Shown here in pieces: positions 41,149 to 50,093 of a stretch of DNA of 64,000 nucleotides (within the stretch, counting starts at the first letter, position 1; every line of letters begins with the position of its first letter). Source of the DNA: Amycolatopsis pittospori (GTDB lineage Bacteria; Actinomycetota; Actinomycetes; Mycobacteriales; Pseudonocardiaceae); contig NZ_JACBXD010000026.1 in the NCBI RefSeq assembly GCF_013870525.1, positions 38,155 to 102,154 of the forward strand, written 5' to 3'. The translations under genes and the position numbers were made by a program. The notes under the pieces are model-generated. The model searched no databases, was not told the origin of the DNA, and saw only the letters and a program-made list of their open reading frames with translations.

Positions 41149-42345
41149 TCAGTCGAGCAGCAGCTTCGCGGCCACAGTGGCGCCATCGGCTCGGATCGTG
41201 CCCGCCACGGCACGCGCGCGCTCGCCGGTCTCGACGGCCAAGGCCTTCTCGAGCGCGGACGACAGGGATTCGGTCGTCGGCACCGGACCGTCGTGGGCCA
41301 CGCCGATCCCCAGCTCCGCCACCCGGCCCGCCCAGTACGGCTGGTCCGCCGCCTGCGGGACGACCACCTGCGGCGCACCGGATCGGGTGGCCGTCAACGT
41401 GGTGCCGGCCCCGCCGTGATGGACGGTGGCGGCGACCCGGGAGAACAACGCGAACTGGTTCACCTCGCCGACGACGAAGCAGTCGTCCCGATCGTCGATC
41501 AGGGCGAGGTCCGCCCAGCCCCGGCCCAGGACGATGCGGCGGCCCTGTTCGCGGGCCACTTCGATGGCCACCTGGGCGACATCGGCCGCGGCGTGCATCG
41601 GCATGCTGCCGAAGCCCACGTAGACCGGCGGTGGGCCGTCGTCCAGGAAAGCCGTCAGATCGGCGGGCAGGGGGCGCTCGTCCGGCATGATCCAAGCGCC
41701 GGTCTGGACGACGTCGAAATACGACGGTTCCCGCCACGGGTCCAGAACAGGATCCGTGGCCAGCCACGGCCGGTCGCCGATGACGTAGTCACGGACGCCG
41801 TCCACCGGTGGCAGGCCCTCGGCCACCCGGCTCGTGTTGAGCGCGTCCCCGAACAACTCCTCGATGGTCCGCGCGTCCAGGTCCCACAGGTCCCGGTTGC
41901 CGGTGACCTCCGGCGGGAACGGCTTGCCGCGGTACGCCAGCGGTTCGTGGTGCGGCGAAGGCAGGGTGAGCTGCTGGAAGGTCACCGACACCGCTTTGAC
42001 GGCCAGCTTCTCGGCCACCGACAGCGCGCCCGCCGCGGCGGGGAGCATGCCGGTCACCACCATCGCGTCGCAGCCTTCGGCGGCCTTGGTGATCGCCTCG
42101 AACTGGTCGGCGATCAGGGCGGCCGCGTACTCGGGAATAGCCGACGCCGGAGGCGCCGCCGCCGTCAGCGCACTCGCCGACGGACCGACCGGAACCATCG
42201 GCACCCCGATTCCGGCCAGCAGGCTCGCGAAATCGGGCGGCGCGCACACCCGCACCTCGGCGCCGAGCTCCCGCACCCGCGTCGCGAGTCCCATGATCGG
42301 TTCGACATCCCCACGTGACCCATAGGTCGACAACAGCACACGCAC
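41149..42345 (-). CDS. Glycopeptide-type (GT1) glycosyltransferase
   Basis: A 398-residue GT-B enzyme of the UGT/GT1 family. The N-terminus RVLLSTYGSRGDVEPIMGLA is very close to that of GtfA-GtfE from vancomycin-group clusters and to sterol/macrolide glycosyltransferases. The C-terminal donor site has VHHGGAGTTLTATRSGAPQV and PQAADQPYWAGRV. The start GTG 42345 has GGGGAG eight bases upstream; the ORF extension to 42489 is unsupported. No peptide, polyketide or deoxysugar genes are adjacent, so acceptor and sugar are unknown; detoxification by glycosylation is an alternative role. Confidence 0.88.
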   Translation of the reverse strand: MRVLLSTYGSRGDVEPIMGLATRVRELGAEVRVCAPPDFASLLAGIGVPMVPVGPSASALTAAAPPASAIPEYAAALIADQFEAITKAAEGCDAMVVTGMLPAAAGALSVAEKLAVKAVSVTFQQLTLPSPHHEPLAYRGKPFPPEVTGNRDLWDLDARTIEELFGDALNTSRVAEGLPPVDGVRDYVIGDRPWLATDPVLDPWREPSYFDVVQTGAWIMPDERPLPADLTAFLDDGPPPVYVGFGSMPMHAAADVAQVAIEVAREQGRRIVLGRGWADLALIDDRDDCFVVGEVNQFALFSRVAATVHHGGAGTTLTATRSGAPQVVVPQAADQPYWAGRVAELGIGVAHDGPVPTTESLSSALEKALAVETGERARAVAGTIRADGATVAAKLLLD

Positions 42346-42546
42346 TCTGGAAACTCCCCGTTTTCCGCAGGTTCCGGCTTCGGCAGGTGAGTCTGCGTCA
42401 TCACCGGGGTCTTGCCGCAAGCCCCAGGGCACGCTATAAGTTGACAAGGGAAGGAGTGAGCGCGCCTTCTTCCACTCGCATCCGGGCAAGGTCTACGCCG
42501 ACCCGTCAACCACGTCACTTCACTGCCCAGAATTTCCGACGGTCGG

Positions 42547-42810
42547 CTATGCCTGGTTCACTCGGCTGGCCGGGTCTGAAGGATTGGGGTCGCGTACTCG
42601 ATCGATGACCAAGAAATCCGGGAGTTCAAGCCCCTGGTGTTCCGTGAACAGAAAGGTGCCACCGCGCACATCCGGATCCCAATCGGCAGCCAGCGCTTGT
42701 TCGATGAGTCGTCGAATGTCAACAGCGCTCGGGTACGACCCATCCGTCTCGGCGGGGTCCCATCCCATCCCGCTGTCTTTGGAAAGCAGGTCCACCGGCT
42801 TCACTGTCAA
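42547..42810 (-). CDS. Small hypothetical protein
   Basis: An 87-residue frame with protein-like sequence: GMGWDPAETDGSYPSAVDIR, then IEQALAADWDPDVRGGTFLF and LPDFLVIDRVRD. The repeated WDP and the GGTFLFTE...LPDFLV ending resemble small hypothetical proteins seen singly in many bacterial genomes (recollection only). The start is uncertain: TTG 42810, GTG 42804 or ATG 42768, none with a strong ribosome site. Function unknown. Confidence 0.5.
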   Translation of the reverse strand: MTVKPVDLLSKDSGMGWDPAETDGSYPSAVDIRRLIEQALAADWDPDVRGGTFLFTEHQGLELPDFLVIDRVRDPNPSDPASRVNQA

Positions 42811-42959
42811 GAAACAGCAATTTTGCCGACGAACTTATTGCTCGAGATCGTCGACTGTGGGTCGAACGAACCCTTGCCACCGTATGCGAACCAGCTACGT
42901 TTATGGATGTCGTACCGCATTTACTTCAAGTGAAACACTTACAGGTGAGGCGAGCAGCG

Positions 42960-43382
42960 ATGTCTGATCGAAAAGCATTACATCCGGTCCGGAAAACATC
43001 GAACCTGCGGCGCTGGGGAGTCGTACTGGCGGTGACCGCGGGCGCATTGCCGGCCATGGCGGGGATGGCGCAGGCCGCCGCGTTCGTACCCATTCCCTCC
43101 GGCTACGTGTACAACCCGGACCTCGGCGCATGGCACGACTACTGCACCAATTCACCGGACAAGCCCGTGGTACCGCCCTGGGGTCAGGTGGACTTCCGCG
43201 GCCCGTGCGCGAACCACGACCTGTGCGAGGAAGGCGGCGGCAAGAACACGTTGCGCTGCGACGACCTCTTCTTCCGGCTGATGCACCAACAGTGCGACCA
43301 CACCTTCGGCACCGGCCCGGCGCGGGGCCCGTGCGACTTCATCGCGGACACCTACTACAACGTGGTTCGCAACACCGGCTGA
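42960..43382 (+). CDS. Secreted prokaryotic phospholipase A2
   Basis: A 140-residue protein from ATG 42960 with a long basic N-region and hydrophobic core (LRRWGVVLAVTAGALPAMAG, cleavage near AQAAA). The mature domain carries the PLA2 signature CANHDLC (His-Asp catalytic pair) in FRGPCANHDLCEEGGG, with further cysteines (CDDLF, QQCDH, PCDF). Streptomyces-type PLA2s have this size and disulfide layout and hydrolyse sn-2 acyl chains with Ca2+. Probably monocistronic. Confidence 0.87.
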   Translation: MSDRKALHPVRKTSNLRRWGVVLAVTAGALPAMAGMAQAAAFVPIPSGYVYNPDLGAWHDYCTNSPDKPVVPPWGQVDFRGPCANHDLCEEGGGKNTLRCDDLFFRLMHQQCDHTFGTGPARGPCDFIADTYYNVVRNTG

Positions 43383-43500
43383 CCTCGATCCGCCCCTCAG
43401 CTTCAAGCTGCTGGAGTTCGGGTTCGCCGAGCCGAGCCGCTCATGGGCCGAACATCGCGGGCGGTTGTGTCCGGGCCGGGTCGTCTGCTTGTGTCAGGTG

Positions 43501-44274
43501 ATGAATCGCCTGCCCACCTCGCTGAAGGCACTCGGGCTCTTGGTCGTGCTCTCGGCAGCGGCCTGCACGGGGGCGACGAACGCGGGGACGACGATCACCG
43601 TGCTCCAGCTCAACATCTGCCACGGTGGCATGGCCGGCTGCTACCGAGGCGACGCGGTGCTGGCCAAAGCCGTCGAGGTGATCGAGTCGAGTAAGCCGCA
43701 GGTGCTCTCGGTGAACGAGGCGTGTTCGGGCGACGTCGACCGGCTGCGGCAGGCGTTAGGCCCCGCGCGGGCACTGTTCGTCGCGGCACGCGACCTCGAC
43801 GGCACACCCACCCTTTGCCGTGACGGCGTCCAGCAGTACGGCAACATCATCATGGTCACCACCACTTTCGCCGGCACAGGCGAAGAATCCGGCACCTACG
43901 CCGCCCAGTACACGGCCGCGGACGGCCACCGGGAACTGCGGTCCTGGGCCTGCCTGCACGCCGCCGAACTCAGCGCCTGCACCACGCATCTGTCGTCCGA
44001 CAACGCGCCGACCGCGCTCGCGCAATGCCAGGACCTGATGAACCGGGTGGCCGGCTACCCACGACCGGTCGTCGTCGCCGGCGACTTCAACTTGAAGGAC
44101 CAGGGCGTCCCCAGCATGCGGGACTGCGACCCTGCCGGATTCTCCCGCCGAAGCGACGGCAGCGTCCAACATCTGTACGCCAGCGACGACCTGTCCTTCG
44201 ACCAGAGCACGTCGATCGACATGGCCGGCACCACCGACCACCCGGGCCGGCTTGCGACCCTGACCGACCCATGA
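43501..44274 (+). CDS. Endonuclease/exonuclease/phosphatase (EEP) family lipoprotein
   Basis: A 257-residue protein with a lipobox (LSAAACTG, Cys ~25). An EEP fold follows: ITVLQLNICHGG (metal/substrate Asn), SVNEACSGD (Glu metal ligand), VVAGDFNLKDQG (GDFN) and GTTDHPG (catalytic DH). EEP proteins cleave nucleic acid or phosphoesters such as sphingomyelin; a surface-anchored member could scavenge phosphate or act on lipids. The start ATG 43501 has AGGTG just upstream. It follows the phospholipase gene by 118 bases. Confidence 0.82.
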   Translation: MNRLPTSLKALGLLVVLSAAACTGATNAGTTITVLQLNICHGGMAGCYRGDAVLAKAVEVIESSKPQVLSVNEACSGDVDRLRQALGPARALFVAARDLDGTPTLCRDGVQQYGNIIMVTTTFAGTGEESGTYAAQYTAADGHRELRSWACLHAAELSACTTHLSSDNAPTALAQCQDLMNRVAGYPRPVVVAGDFNLKDQGVPSMRDCDPAGFSRRSDGSVQHLYASDDLSFDQSTSIDMAGTTDHPGRLATLTDP

Positions 44275-44381
44275 CCCCGCCGGACCGCGGTGCGCACAGG
44301 TCACCGGATCGTGTAGTCGATCGTCACGACGGACTACACGAAGATCAGGACCTCGACCGCTCGCGTACCGAAAGGCCTTTC

Positions 44382-44594
44382 GTGCCCACACTCAAGAAGA
44401 TTTCCGTCGCCGTACTGGTCGCCGGAGCCATGTTCGCGGCTGAACCCGCCGCACGAGCCGACACCTCGCGGGATGGCCACACCTCTGCCGATGACCTGCC
44501 GCTCGCCGGCGGGTTGCTGGTCAGGGGCGTCGATCTCAACGAGATCGTGTTCGGCCTCGGCCTCCAGGGCGTCCTCGGCACGCCGCCGAAGTAG
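44382..44594 (+). CDS. Small secreted peptide, hypothetical
   Basis: A 70-residue ORF from GTG 44382, with AAAGG about seven bases upstream. The first ~26 residues are a signal peptide (PTLKKISVAVLVAGAMFAAE, cleavage near ARADT). The mature peptide of about 45 residues has no cysteine and ends in a hydrophobic helix (LLVRGVDLNEIVFGLGLQGV). The reading frame extends further upstream, but only this part looks like a gene. Function unknown. Confidence 0.55.
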   Translation: MPTLKKISVAVLVAGAMFAAEPAARADTSRDGHTSADDLPLAGGLLVRGVDLNEIVFGLGLQGVLGTPPK

Positions 44595-44636
44595 GCGTTC
44601 ACCGACCTCAGGTGCCGGACGCGATCGGTCTCCGGG

Positions 44637-45386
44637 TCAGAGCAGGGCACCCCCGGAGACCTCGACGCGCTCGGCGGTCAACCAGCGGAGGTCGTCGGAG
44701 ACCATCGCGGCGATCGCGTCTCCGATCTCCTCCGGTTGCCCGACCCGGCCCAGGGCCGTCTGCGCGGCGAGGGTGTACCGCAGCTCCGGGTCGTCCCGCA
44801 TGGCGCCTCCGTTGAAGTCGGTGGCGGTGGGACCCGGCGCGATCGAGTTGACCCGGATACCGCGTGCGCCGAGCTCGGAGGCGAGGCTGCGGGAAAGCGC
44901 TTCGACCGCGGCCTTCGAGGCCGCGTACACCGATGTGCCGGGACTTACGTGACGGGTGAGAGAGGTCGAGACGTTGACGATCCGGCCACCGTCGGACAGG
45001 TGAGGCGCCAGCGCTTGCGTGAGGAAGAACGTCCCACGGAAGTTGGTGCCCACCAGCGCGTCGAAGTCCTCCACCGTCACGTTTTCCAGCGTGCCGAACA
45101 GACCGATTCCGGCGTTGTTGACCAGGACGTCGAGGGTCTCCCCACCCCAGCGGGCCCGGATCTCGCGCTTCAGGTCCGCCGCGAAGGTAGTGAACGAAGC
45201 AACGTCGCTGATGTCGAGACGCAGCGAGAGGGCGTCGCCACCCGACTCCCTGATCGCGCGTTCGGCTTCGGCCGCGCCATCCTTGTCCTCGCGGTAGGTC
45301 ACCACGACCTGGAACCCACGGCGCGCGAGCGCGAGCGCGGTGGTTCGGCCGAGTCCCCTGTTCGCTCCTGTGACCAAGGCGATCAT
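44637..45386 (-). CDS. SDR-family NAD(P)-dependent oxidoreductase
   Basis: A 249-residue classical short-chain dehydrogenase. The cofactor motif is TGANRGLG (residues 6-13), followed by NNAG (about 91), catalytic Ser in VNVSTSLTRH, and YAASK with Tyr/Lys (about 155). VNSIAPGPTATDF and a C-terminal SGGALL follow. The start ATG 45386 overlaps the stop of the F420-type reductase gene by four bases. The longer open frame to 46028 is an artefact spanning that gene. The operon is presumably repressed by the divergent TetR protein. Substrate unknown. Confidence 0.92.
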   Translation of the reverse strand: MIALVTGANRGLGRTTALALARRGFQVVVTYREDKDGAAEAERAIRESGGDALSLRLDISDVASFTTFAADLKREIRARWGGETLDVLVNNAGIGLFGTLENVTVEDFDALVGTNFRGTFFLTQALAPHLSDGGRIVNVSTSLTRHVSPGTSVYAASKAAVEALSRSLASELGARGIRVNSIAPGPTATDFNGGAMRDDPELRYTLAAQTALGRVGQPEEIGDAIAAMVSDDLRWLTAERVEVSGGALL

Positions 45387-45817
45387 CGGTTCGTTCCTTT
45401 CTCGAGGTCTTCGAAGTCGACGCGGACGAGCGGGCTGCCCGCCAGCCATTCGGCCAGCGGCTGGACCGGTTGCGGGATGCCCGCGGGATTGCGCGGCTGG
45501 TTCAGGTCGGCGATGACGGCGCGGAAGACGGCCTCGCGTTCGCCTGGTTCGCGGACCGGTGTGCCGACGGCGGCCAGATCGGCCCGCACACCGTGCTTGA
45601 GGTGGAACGTGAACGCGGGGTTCGCGAGGATGTTCGCGTACCAGCTCCGACGGGCGGGCTGCGTGGTCAGGTAGATCCGGCCGTCCGCCCGGTAGAACCA
45701 CACCTCGATGCGCCGTGGCCGCCCGGTGCGGGCGCCGGTGGTCGTGATGTCGATCGTGCGCTCGCGCGCCGACGACGCCGGCGTGATCGCCAGGGCCCGC
45801 TCGATCACGGCATCCAT
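45383..45817 (-). CDS. Deazaflavin (F420)-dependent nitroreductase/quinone-reductase family protein
   Basis: A 144-residue split-barrel protein of the Ddn type. TTTGARTGRPRRIEVWFYRADGR and WYANILANPAFTFHLKHGVR are the characteristic segments. Such enzymes use F420H2 to reduce quinones or xenobiotics. It is the first gene of a two-gene operon with the SDR, divergent from a TetR regulator with a shared palindromic operator. Confidence 0.85.
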   Translation of the reverse strand: MDAVIERALAITPASSARERTIDITTTGARTGRPRRIEVWFYRADGRIYLTTQPARRSWYANILANPAFTFHLKHGVRADLAAVGTPVREPGEREAVFRAVIADLNQPRNPAGIPQPVQPLAEWLAGSPLVRVDFEDLEKGTNR

Positions 45818-45826
45818 ACACCCTCC

Positions 45827-45850
45827 AAGTAAGTAAGTACTTATTTACTT
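45827..45850. promoter_or_regulatory. TetR operator (AAGTAAGTAAGTACTTATTTACTT)
   Basis: The 24-bp imperfect palindrome 45827-45850 (one mismatched pair, centre AGTACT) lies between the divergent TetR and F420-reductase genes. It is strikingly AT-rich for this genome. Position and symmetry fit the binding site of the adjacent TetR regulator. Confidence 0.75.
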
Positions 45851-45906
45851 GTATAGTAGGGACACCCCGATGGGCTGTCAAACGCCCCGACGAGCCAGGA
45901 GAGCCG

Positions 45907-46464
45907 ATGCCCGTACGCGACGCCCAGGCGACCAAGGCAAGGATCCTGCAGGTCGCCGTCGCCGAGTTCGCCGAGCACGGCCACGCCGGCGGCCGCATCG
46001 AACGGATCGCCCGGGAAGCCGGGACCAACGTCCGGATGATCTACGCCTACTTCGGGAACAAGGACGGACTCTTCGACGCCGCGCTCACCAACGCGATCCA
46101 AGCGATGGCGGCCAAGGTCCCTCCTCGCCCCGAGGACCTGCCCGGCTGGGCGGGTGAACTGTTCGACTATCACCGGCGCGAGCCCTCGGCACTGCGGATC
46201 AACCTCTGGGCGCAACTCGAACGCCCCCAGGCCGCGTCCGAACCCCTGGAGACCTACCTCGCGAAGACCACCGCCGTATCCAACGGAGACAGCGCGCCCC
46301 TCACCGCCGTCGACCTGCTCACGTTCATCTACGCCATCGCCCAGGCCTGGTCCCTGACCCCCACCGGCCTGCTCAAGGCGGACGGTTCAGACCCCGAAGA
46401 TCCCGTCAGGATCGCCGCGCACCGGGAATCCGTCGTCGCCGCCGTCACCCGCATCGTCCGCTAG
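45907..46464 (+). CDS. TetR-family transcriptional regulator
   Basis: A 185-residue protein with an N-terminal TetR HTH (ATKARILQVAVAEFAEHG; RIERIAREAGTNVRMIYAYF) and a helical ligand-binding domain. It is divergent from the reductase/SDR operon and likely represses it through the palindrome at 45827-45850. Regulators with such paired redox enzymes usually respond to a small electrophile or aromatic. Confidence 0.92.
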   Translation: MPVRDAQATKARILQVAVAEFAEHGHAGGRIERIAREAGTNVRMIYAYFGNKDGLFDAALTNAIQAMAAKVPPRPEDLPGWAGELFDYHRREPSALRINLWAQLERPQAASEPLETYLAKTTAVSNGDSAPLTAVDLLTFIYAIAQAWSLTPTGLLKADGSDPEDPVRIAAHRESVVAAVTRIVR

Positions 46465-46845
46465 TCCACAGTGGATCGCGAGTGATCAGCGGGATTCCTG
46501 CGCTCCCTCGCGAATTCACAAATGGGTCCATACCAGTGTGACCACCGTGTGTCTGGCAGCTCCGCCGCGGCCGGCGGGACGGCGCCCGAACGCGCCGGAA
46601 TCGTTCCACACCTCAACGCGGAGGAGAGACGACAAAGAGAATTCCCATGCTGCTCAACGGTGTCTGTACTGGCCTACTGGGCTTCGAACGTCCCGCCGTG
46701 GGCAGCGCCTACGTCTTGTCTCCGAAGGCCGAATACAGGGGCAGGTCGGCATCGGCCTCGGTGGAGGCAAGGCTTGTTCGGAAGGTCAGTGCTCCGCGGC
46801 CTTTGTCACGCTAGGCTGGCCGCCCACGATCTGGAGGACGTGCCG
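46465..46845. other. Intergenic region upstream of the amidase
   Basis: It contains TCCACAGTGGA (46465-46475) directly after the TetR stop. A 55-codon frame from ATG 46647 (MLLNGVCTGLLGFERPAVG...) is open but has no good ribosome site and weak support. It probably includes the amidase promoter. Confidence 0.35.
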
Positions 46846-48120
46846 GTGAAGGTGACTCGAAGTGCCGCCGAATGCCGCACCCGGGCGGAAGAGGTCCGGG
46901 ACCTCCACGCGATCAGCCACCTCGCGCCGGAGCCGATCGGGCCGCAGACCGGTTTTCCGGTGGTCGTCAAGGACAACATCCACGTCGCGGGTATGCCGAA
47001 CGCCGCGGGCACCCCGGCGCTGGCGCACCACGTTCCGCGAGAGCACGCGGGCGTGGTCCGGCGCCTGCTCGACGCGGGCGCCACCGTCATCGGCAAAGCG
47101 GCCATGCACGAACTCGCGTTCGGCATCACCTGCGACACGACTCCCCTGGGGCCGGTGCGCAACGCCCGCGACCCGTCCCGCTTCGCCGGGGGCAGCAGCG
47201 GCGGAACCGCCGTGGCCGTCGCGGCGGGCATCGTCCCGGCGGGCCTCGGCACCGACACCGGGGGTTCGGTACGCGTGCCCGCCGCGCTCAACGGGGTCTG
47301 TGGTTTCCGGCCCACCACGGGCCGCTACCCGTCCGACGGCATCACGCCGTTGAGCAGCACCCGGGACACGGTGGGGCCGATCGCCCGCACGATCACCGAT
47401 CTCGCGTTCCTCGACGCGGCCCTCGCGGCGGAGGAACCGGAACCCCTGCGCGAACTCCCGACGATCCGGCTGGGCGTGCCGCACGGTTTCCTGACCGGCG
47501 ACCTTGCCGACGACGTGGAAGAACTGTGGACGACCGCGCTGACCCGCCTGCGCGCGGCCGGGGTCACTCTGGTTCCGGTCGACGACACACCCCTCGCCGA
47601 ACTCGTCACCGATCAGGGCATGCCGCTGGTGATCCACGAAGCCGGCACCGGGTTGCGGGCGTACCTCGCCGAGTACGTACCCGAAGTTTCGTTCGAGCGA
47701 CTCGTCGACGAAGTGGCCGCGGCCGACGTCCGGGCGATCTTCGCCGAGTCGGTCGTCCCAGGCGTCGAGCCGGCCGTCTACGAGGCCGCCCTCGCCAACC
47801 GAACGGCCTTACGCCACGCCTACGCGAAGCTGTTTGCCGAGACCGGCATCGACGCACTGGGATTCCCCACCACCCCGGCGACGGCCCAGGACTTCTCCGC
47901 CGTCGAAAAGTTCCTCCACCGTGGGCGCGCGGTCCCGACCTTTCCGACCTTCATCCGAAACTGCCAGCCCGGCAGCATCGCGGGTGTTCCCGGCTTGACC
48001 GTCCCGATGGGACACGGCCCCGGCGGCCTGCCCGCCGGGCTGGCCCTCGACGGCGCCGTCGGCGGTGACCGGAAACTGTTGGCGGCCGGTGCTTTCGTCG
48101 AGCGGGTCCTGACGGACTAG
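46846..48120 (+). CDS. Amidase (amidase signature family)
   Basis: A 424-residue amidase-signature enzyme with the Ser-cisSer-Lys triad visible: Lys in FPVVVKDNIHVAG, cis-Ser in FAGGSSGGTAVAVAAG, nucleophile Ser in GTDTGGSVRVPAALNG. It is closest in feel to indoleacetamide-hydrolase/mandelamide-type amidases; the substrate is not determined. The start GTG 46846 has GGAGG eight bases upstream; the open frame from 46522 runs through non-coding-like sequence. It is followed in the same frame by a small LuxR-type HTH fragment. Confidence 0.88.
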   Translation: MKVTRSAAECRTRAEEVRDLHAISHLAPEPIGPQTGFPVVVKDNIHVAGMPNAAGTPALAHHVPREHAGVVRRLLDAGATVIGKAAMHELAFGITCDTTPLGPVRNARDPSRFAGGSSGGTAVAVAAGIVPAGLGTDTGGSVRVPAALNGVCGFRPTTGRYPSDGITPLSSTRDTVGPIARTITDLAFLDAALAAEEPEPLRELPTIRLGVPHGFLTGDLADDVEELWTTALTRLRAAGVTLVPVDDTPLAELVTDQGMPLVIHEAGTGLRAYLAEYVPEVSFERLVDEVAAADVRAIFAESVVPGVEPAVYEAALANRTALRHAYAKLFAETGIDALGFPTTPATAQDFSAVEKFLHRGRAVPTFPTFIRNCQPGSIAGVPGLTVPMGHGPGGLPAGLALDGAVGGDRKLLAAGAFVERVLTD

Positions 48121-48174
48121 GCAGAGCACCACGCGCTCCGGTGCCGCCGGTCGCTGAGGCGGTGTGATCCGGAG

Positions 48175-48402
48175 ATGCCCCGGCGCGGTCGCAAAGGCTA
48201 CGGGGAAACGCTGTCCCCCAGAGAACTCGAGGTCGCCCGGCTCGCCGCGCAGAACCTCACCAACCGCGAAATCGGCGAGCGGCTCTTCCTGTCCCCGCGC
48301 ACGGTCGAGATCCACATCGGACGGGCACTGCGCAAACTGGGACTGCCCTCACGCACAGTCCTGACCGAGGATCTGCTTCGCGATGGATCCCGGACGGCTT
48401 GA
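48175..48402 (+). CDS. LuxR-type HTH fragment (small regulator or relic)
   Basis: A 75-residue protein consisting almost only of a LuxR/GerE HTH (TLSPRELEVARLAAQNLTNR; LFLSPRTVEIHIGRALRKLG). The frame is open upstream to the amidase stop, so it may be the surviving C-terminus of a large LuxR (LAL) regulator whose front part was deleted when the amidase gene arrived. A stand-alone small regulator is possible. No convincing ribosome site precedes ATG 48175. Confidence 0.5.
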   Translation: MPRRGRKGYGETLSPRELEVARLAAQNLTNREIGERLFLSPRTVEIHIGRALRKLGLPSRTVLTEDLLRDGSRTA

Positions 48403-48830
48403 CCATCCTTCAGCTATCACCGTCGCAGGCAAAACCGTGATACGGATCTTGCCGTGCCGCCACCGAACCCAGGACTTCGGCTGGAGCCACAAAGCTGGCG
48501 ACACGACACTCGCTCGCCGCACATAACCCCGGCCGATCAGACAAGACGCCACTGAGAACACGCAGGGTTCGACGGGCATCCGTCGAGGGTTCCGGCAGGC
48601 TCGTGCTGATGCGCGAGGACGACGCGATCGCGCAGGGCAAGCGGATCTACACCTCCAACCGTGGCTGGGGCGTCTCGTCCGACGGCAAGGGCGGCATCGG
48701 GGCATGGCACCGGGACCGCGCTAGGCGACGCCACCGAGTCGAGGCGCTCTCCACCGCCCCCGCGACGCCGATCCCGGACCATGAGCATGCCGAAGGGCCC
48801 GTCGCCGTTTCGGTGGCGGGCTCTTCGGGG
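48403..48830. other. Intergenic region between the LuxR fragment and the HNH gene
   Basis: No gene is supported. The hairpin at 48791-48827 (arms starting CGAAGGGCCCGTCGCC, with several G-U pairs) lies just after the HNH gene stop and probably terminates it. Confidence 0.45.
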
Positions 48831-50093
48831 TCAGGCTGCGGCGCGGTGGAGGGTGTTGCGCCTGGGCTGTCGTAACGGGTCTCGGTATTGGGGTGGGATG
48901 AACTCCGGCAACCCATCGGCCGCCATCCGCACTTCCCATTCCCCGTGATGGATCAGGCGGTGGTGGAAGCCGCAGAGCAACACGAGGTTCCGGAGGTCGG
49001 TGCGTCCGCCGTCTGCCCAGTGATGGATATGGTGTGCGTGACAGTTCTTCGGCCGCCGATGACAACCCGGGAACGCACAACCCCCGTCGCGGATGTTCAA
49101 CGCACGGCGTTGGCCGGGTGTGACGAACCTTCTGAGCCGTCCGACGTCGAGGGGCTCACCAGCGGCGTTCAACACGACGGGGAGCATGAGGCAGTCGCAC
49201 GCGGCCATCCGCGCCTCGCGGGCCGTCATCTCCCCGACGAAATCGAGGCAGGCTTTCCCGATCCCGGTCTTCAACTCGTCGAGACCGACGGTCACGTGGA
49301 TCAGGGTCCGGTAGCCGCTGGTGCCGGGCTGATCGGGGCACGCGATCGCGAGATCCAGCAGGTCGGCCCACGCGTCACCCTGGCGTTCGGCCTTGGTGCG
49401 CCAATCGGCTTCGCCGAACTCGTCGACCGGGCGGGGTTTCGCATAAGCCTCAAGCGCGGCCGCGGTCCGGGCACCGAGTTCATCGTCGAGGAGGCCTTTG
49501 ATCTTCCAGAACCCGTCCTTACGGCGTTCCACGGTCAGTTCACGACGAGGCTCGGCGGGTTCGGGATCCTTCGGCTCGGCACCGTCGGGATCCAGCAAGC
49601 CCAGCAGGGTGTTCCCCAGTTCCGAGACCTGACTGGGGCCCGCTGTCCGAGCGAGGTCGGCGAGCCTCGTATCGGCGAACCCACGATCCTCTGCCGACAC
49701 CTCAGCCGGGATCTCCTTCAAGATCCCCAAGATCTGCTTGATCCGTTCCTGCCCGATCGCACCCTCCGCCGCCGCAGCAGCCGTAGCGGGAGCGAATGCG
49801 GGAATCTCCGTGCCGTCGAGAGCGCGCGTGGGATTCAGATCGATGGCCTGATTCACATACGGACGCGCCTCAGTCTGGGACAACCCGGCGACATCGGCGA
49901 ACCACGCCAACGTCGTCCCATACCCATACAAATCCTTGGAACCACGAGACTCGATCTCCGCCAGATATCGGCCCAGACCGGCAGAGGCGACCCGCATCAG
50001 CTGCAGGAACTGCTGCACGCCATGAGCAAGCTCCAGCTTGCCAGCGCGCCACAGCTCCTGCGGCAACTCGGGAACGAACGTCGTCTCGGACAC
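48831..50093 (-). CDS. DUF222 / HNH endonuclease-domain protein (13E12-like)
   Basis: A 420-residue protein: an N-terminal helical DUF222 region (about residues 20-280) and a C-terminal HNH nuclease, with DGGCAFPGCHRRPKNCHAHHI followed by HHWADGGRTDLRNLVLLCGF (HNH with zinc cysteines). These proteins are multicopy in mycobacteria and relatives, related to the M. tuberculosis 13E12 repeats, and often vary between strains, which suggests mobility. The start GTG 50093 precedes SETTFVPELP. It lies downstream of, and is not part of, the NRPS operon. Confidence 0.88.
   Translation of the reverse strand: MSETTFVPELPQELWRAGKLELAHGVQQFLQLMRVASAGLGRYLAEIESRGSKDLYGYGTTLAWFADVAGLSQTEARPYVNQAIDLNPTRALDGTEIPAFAPATAAAAAEGAIGQERIKQILGILKEIPAEVSAEDRGFADTRLADLARTAGPSQVSELGNTLLGLLDPDGAEPKDPEPAEPRRELTVERRKDGFWKIKGLLDDELGARTAAALEAYAKPRPVDEFGEADWRTKAERQGDAWADLLDLAIACPDQPGTSGYRTLIHVTVGLDELKTGIGKACLDFVGEMTAREARMAACDCLMLPVVLNAAGEPLDVGRLRRFVTPGQRRALNIRDGGCAFPGCHRRPKNCHAHHIHHWADGGRTDLRNLVLLCGFHHRLIHHGEWEVRMAADGLPEFIPPQYRDPLRQPRRNTLHRAAA

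Noticed and set aside
41149..42345. Part of a glycopeptide antibiotic cluster
   Set aside because: No NRPS for a glycopeptide, halogenase, P450, Dpg/Hpg or deoxysugar genes are adjacent; the NRPS at the right end encodes a different, much smaller system.
45387..46028. N-terminal extension of the SDR to 463 residues
   Set aside because: It runs through the F420-type reductase gene and the TetR operator; the glycine-rich cofactor motif starts right after ATG 45386.
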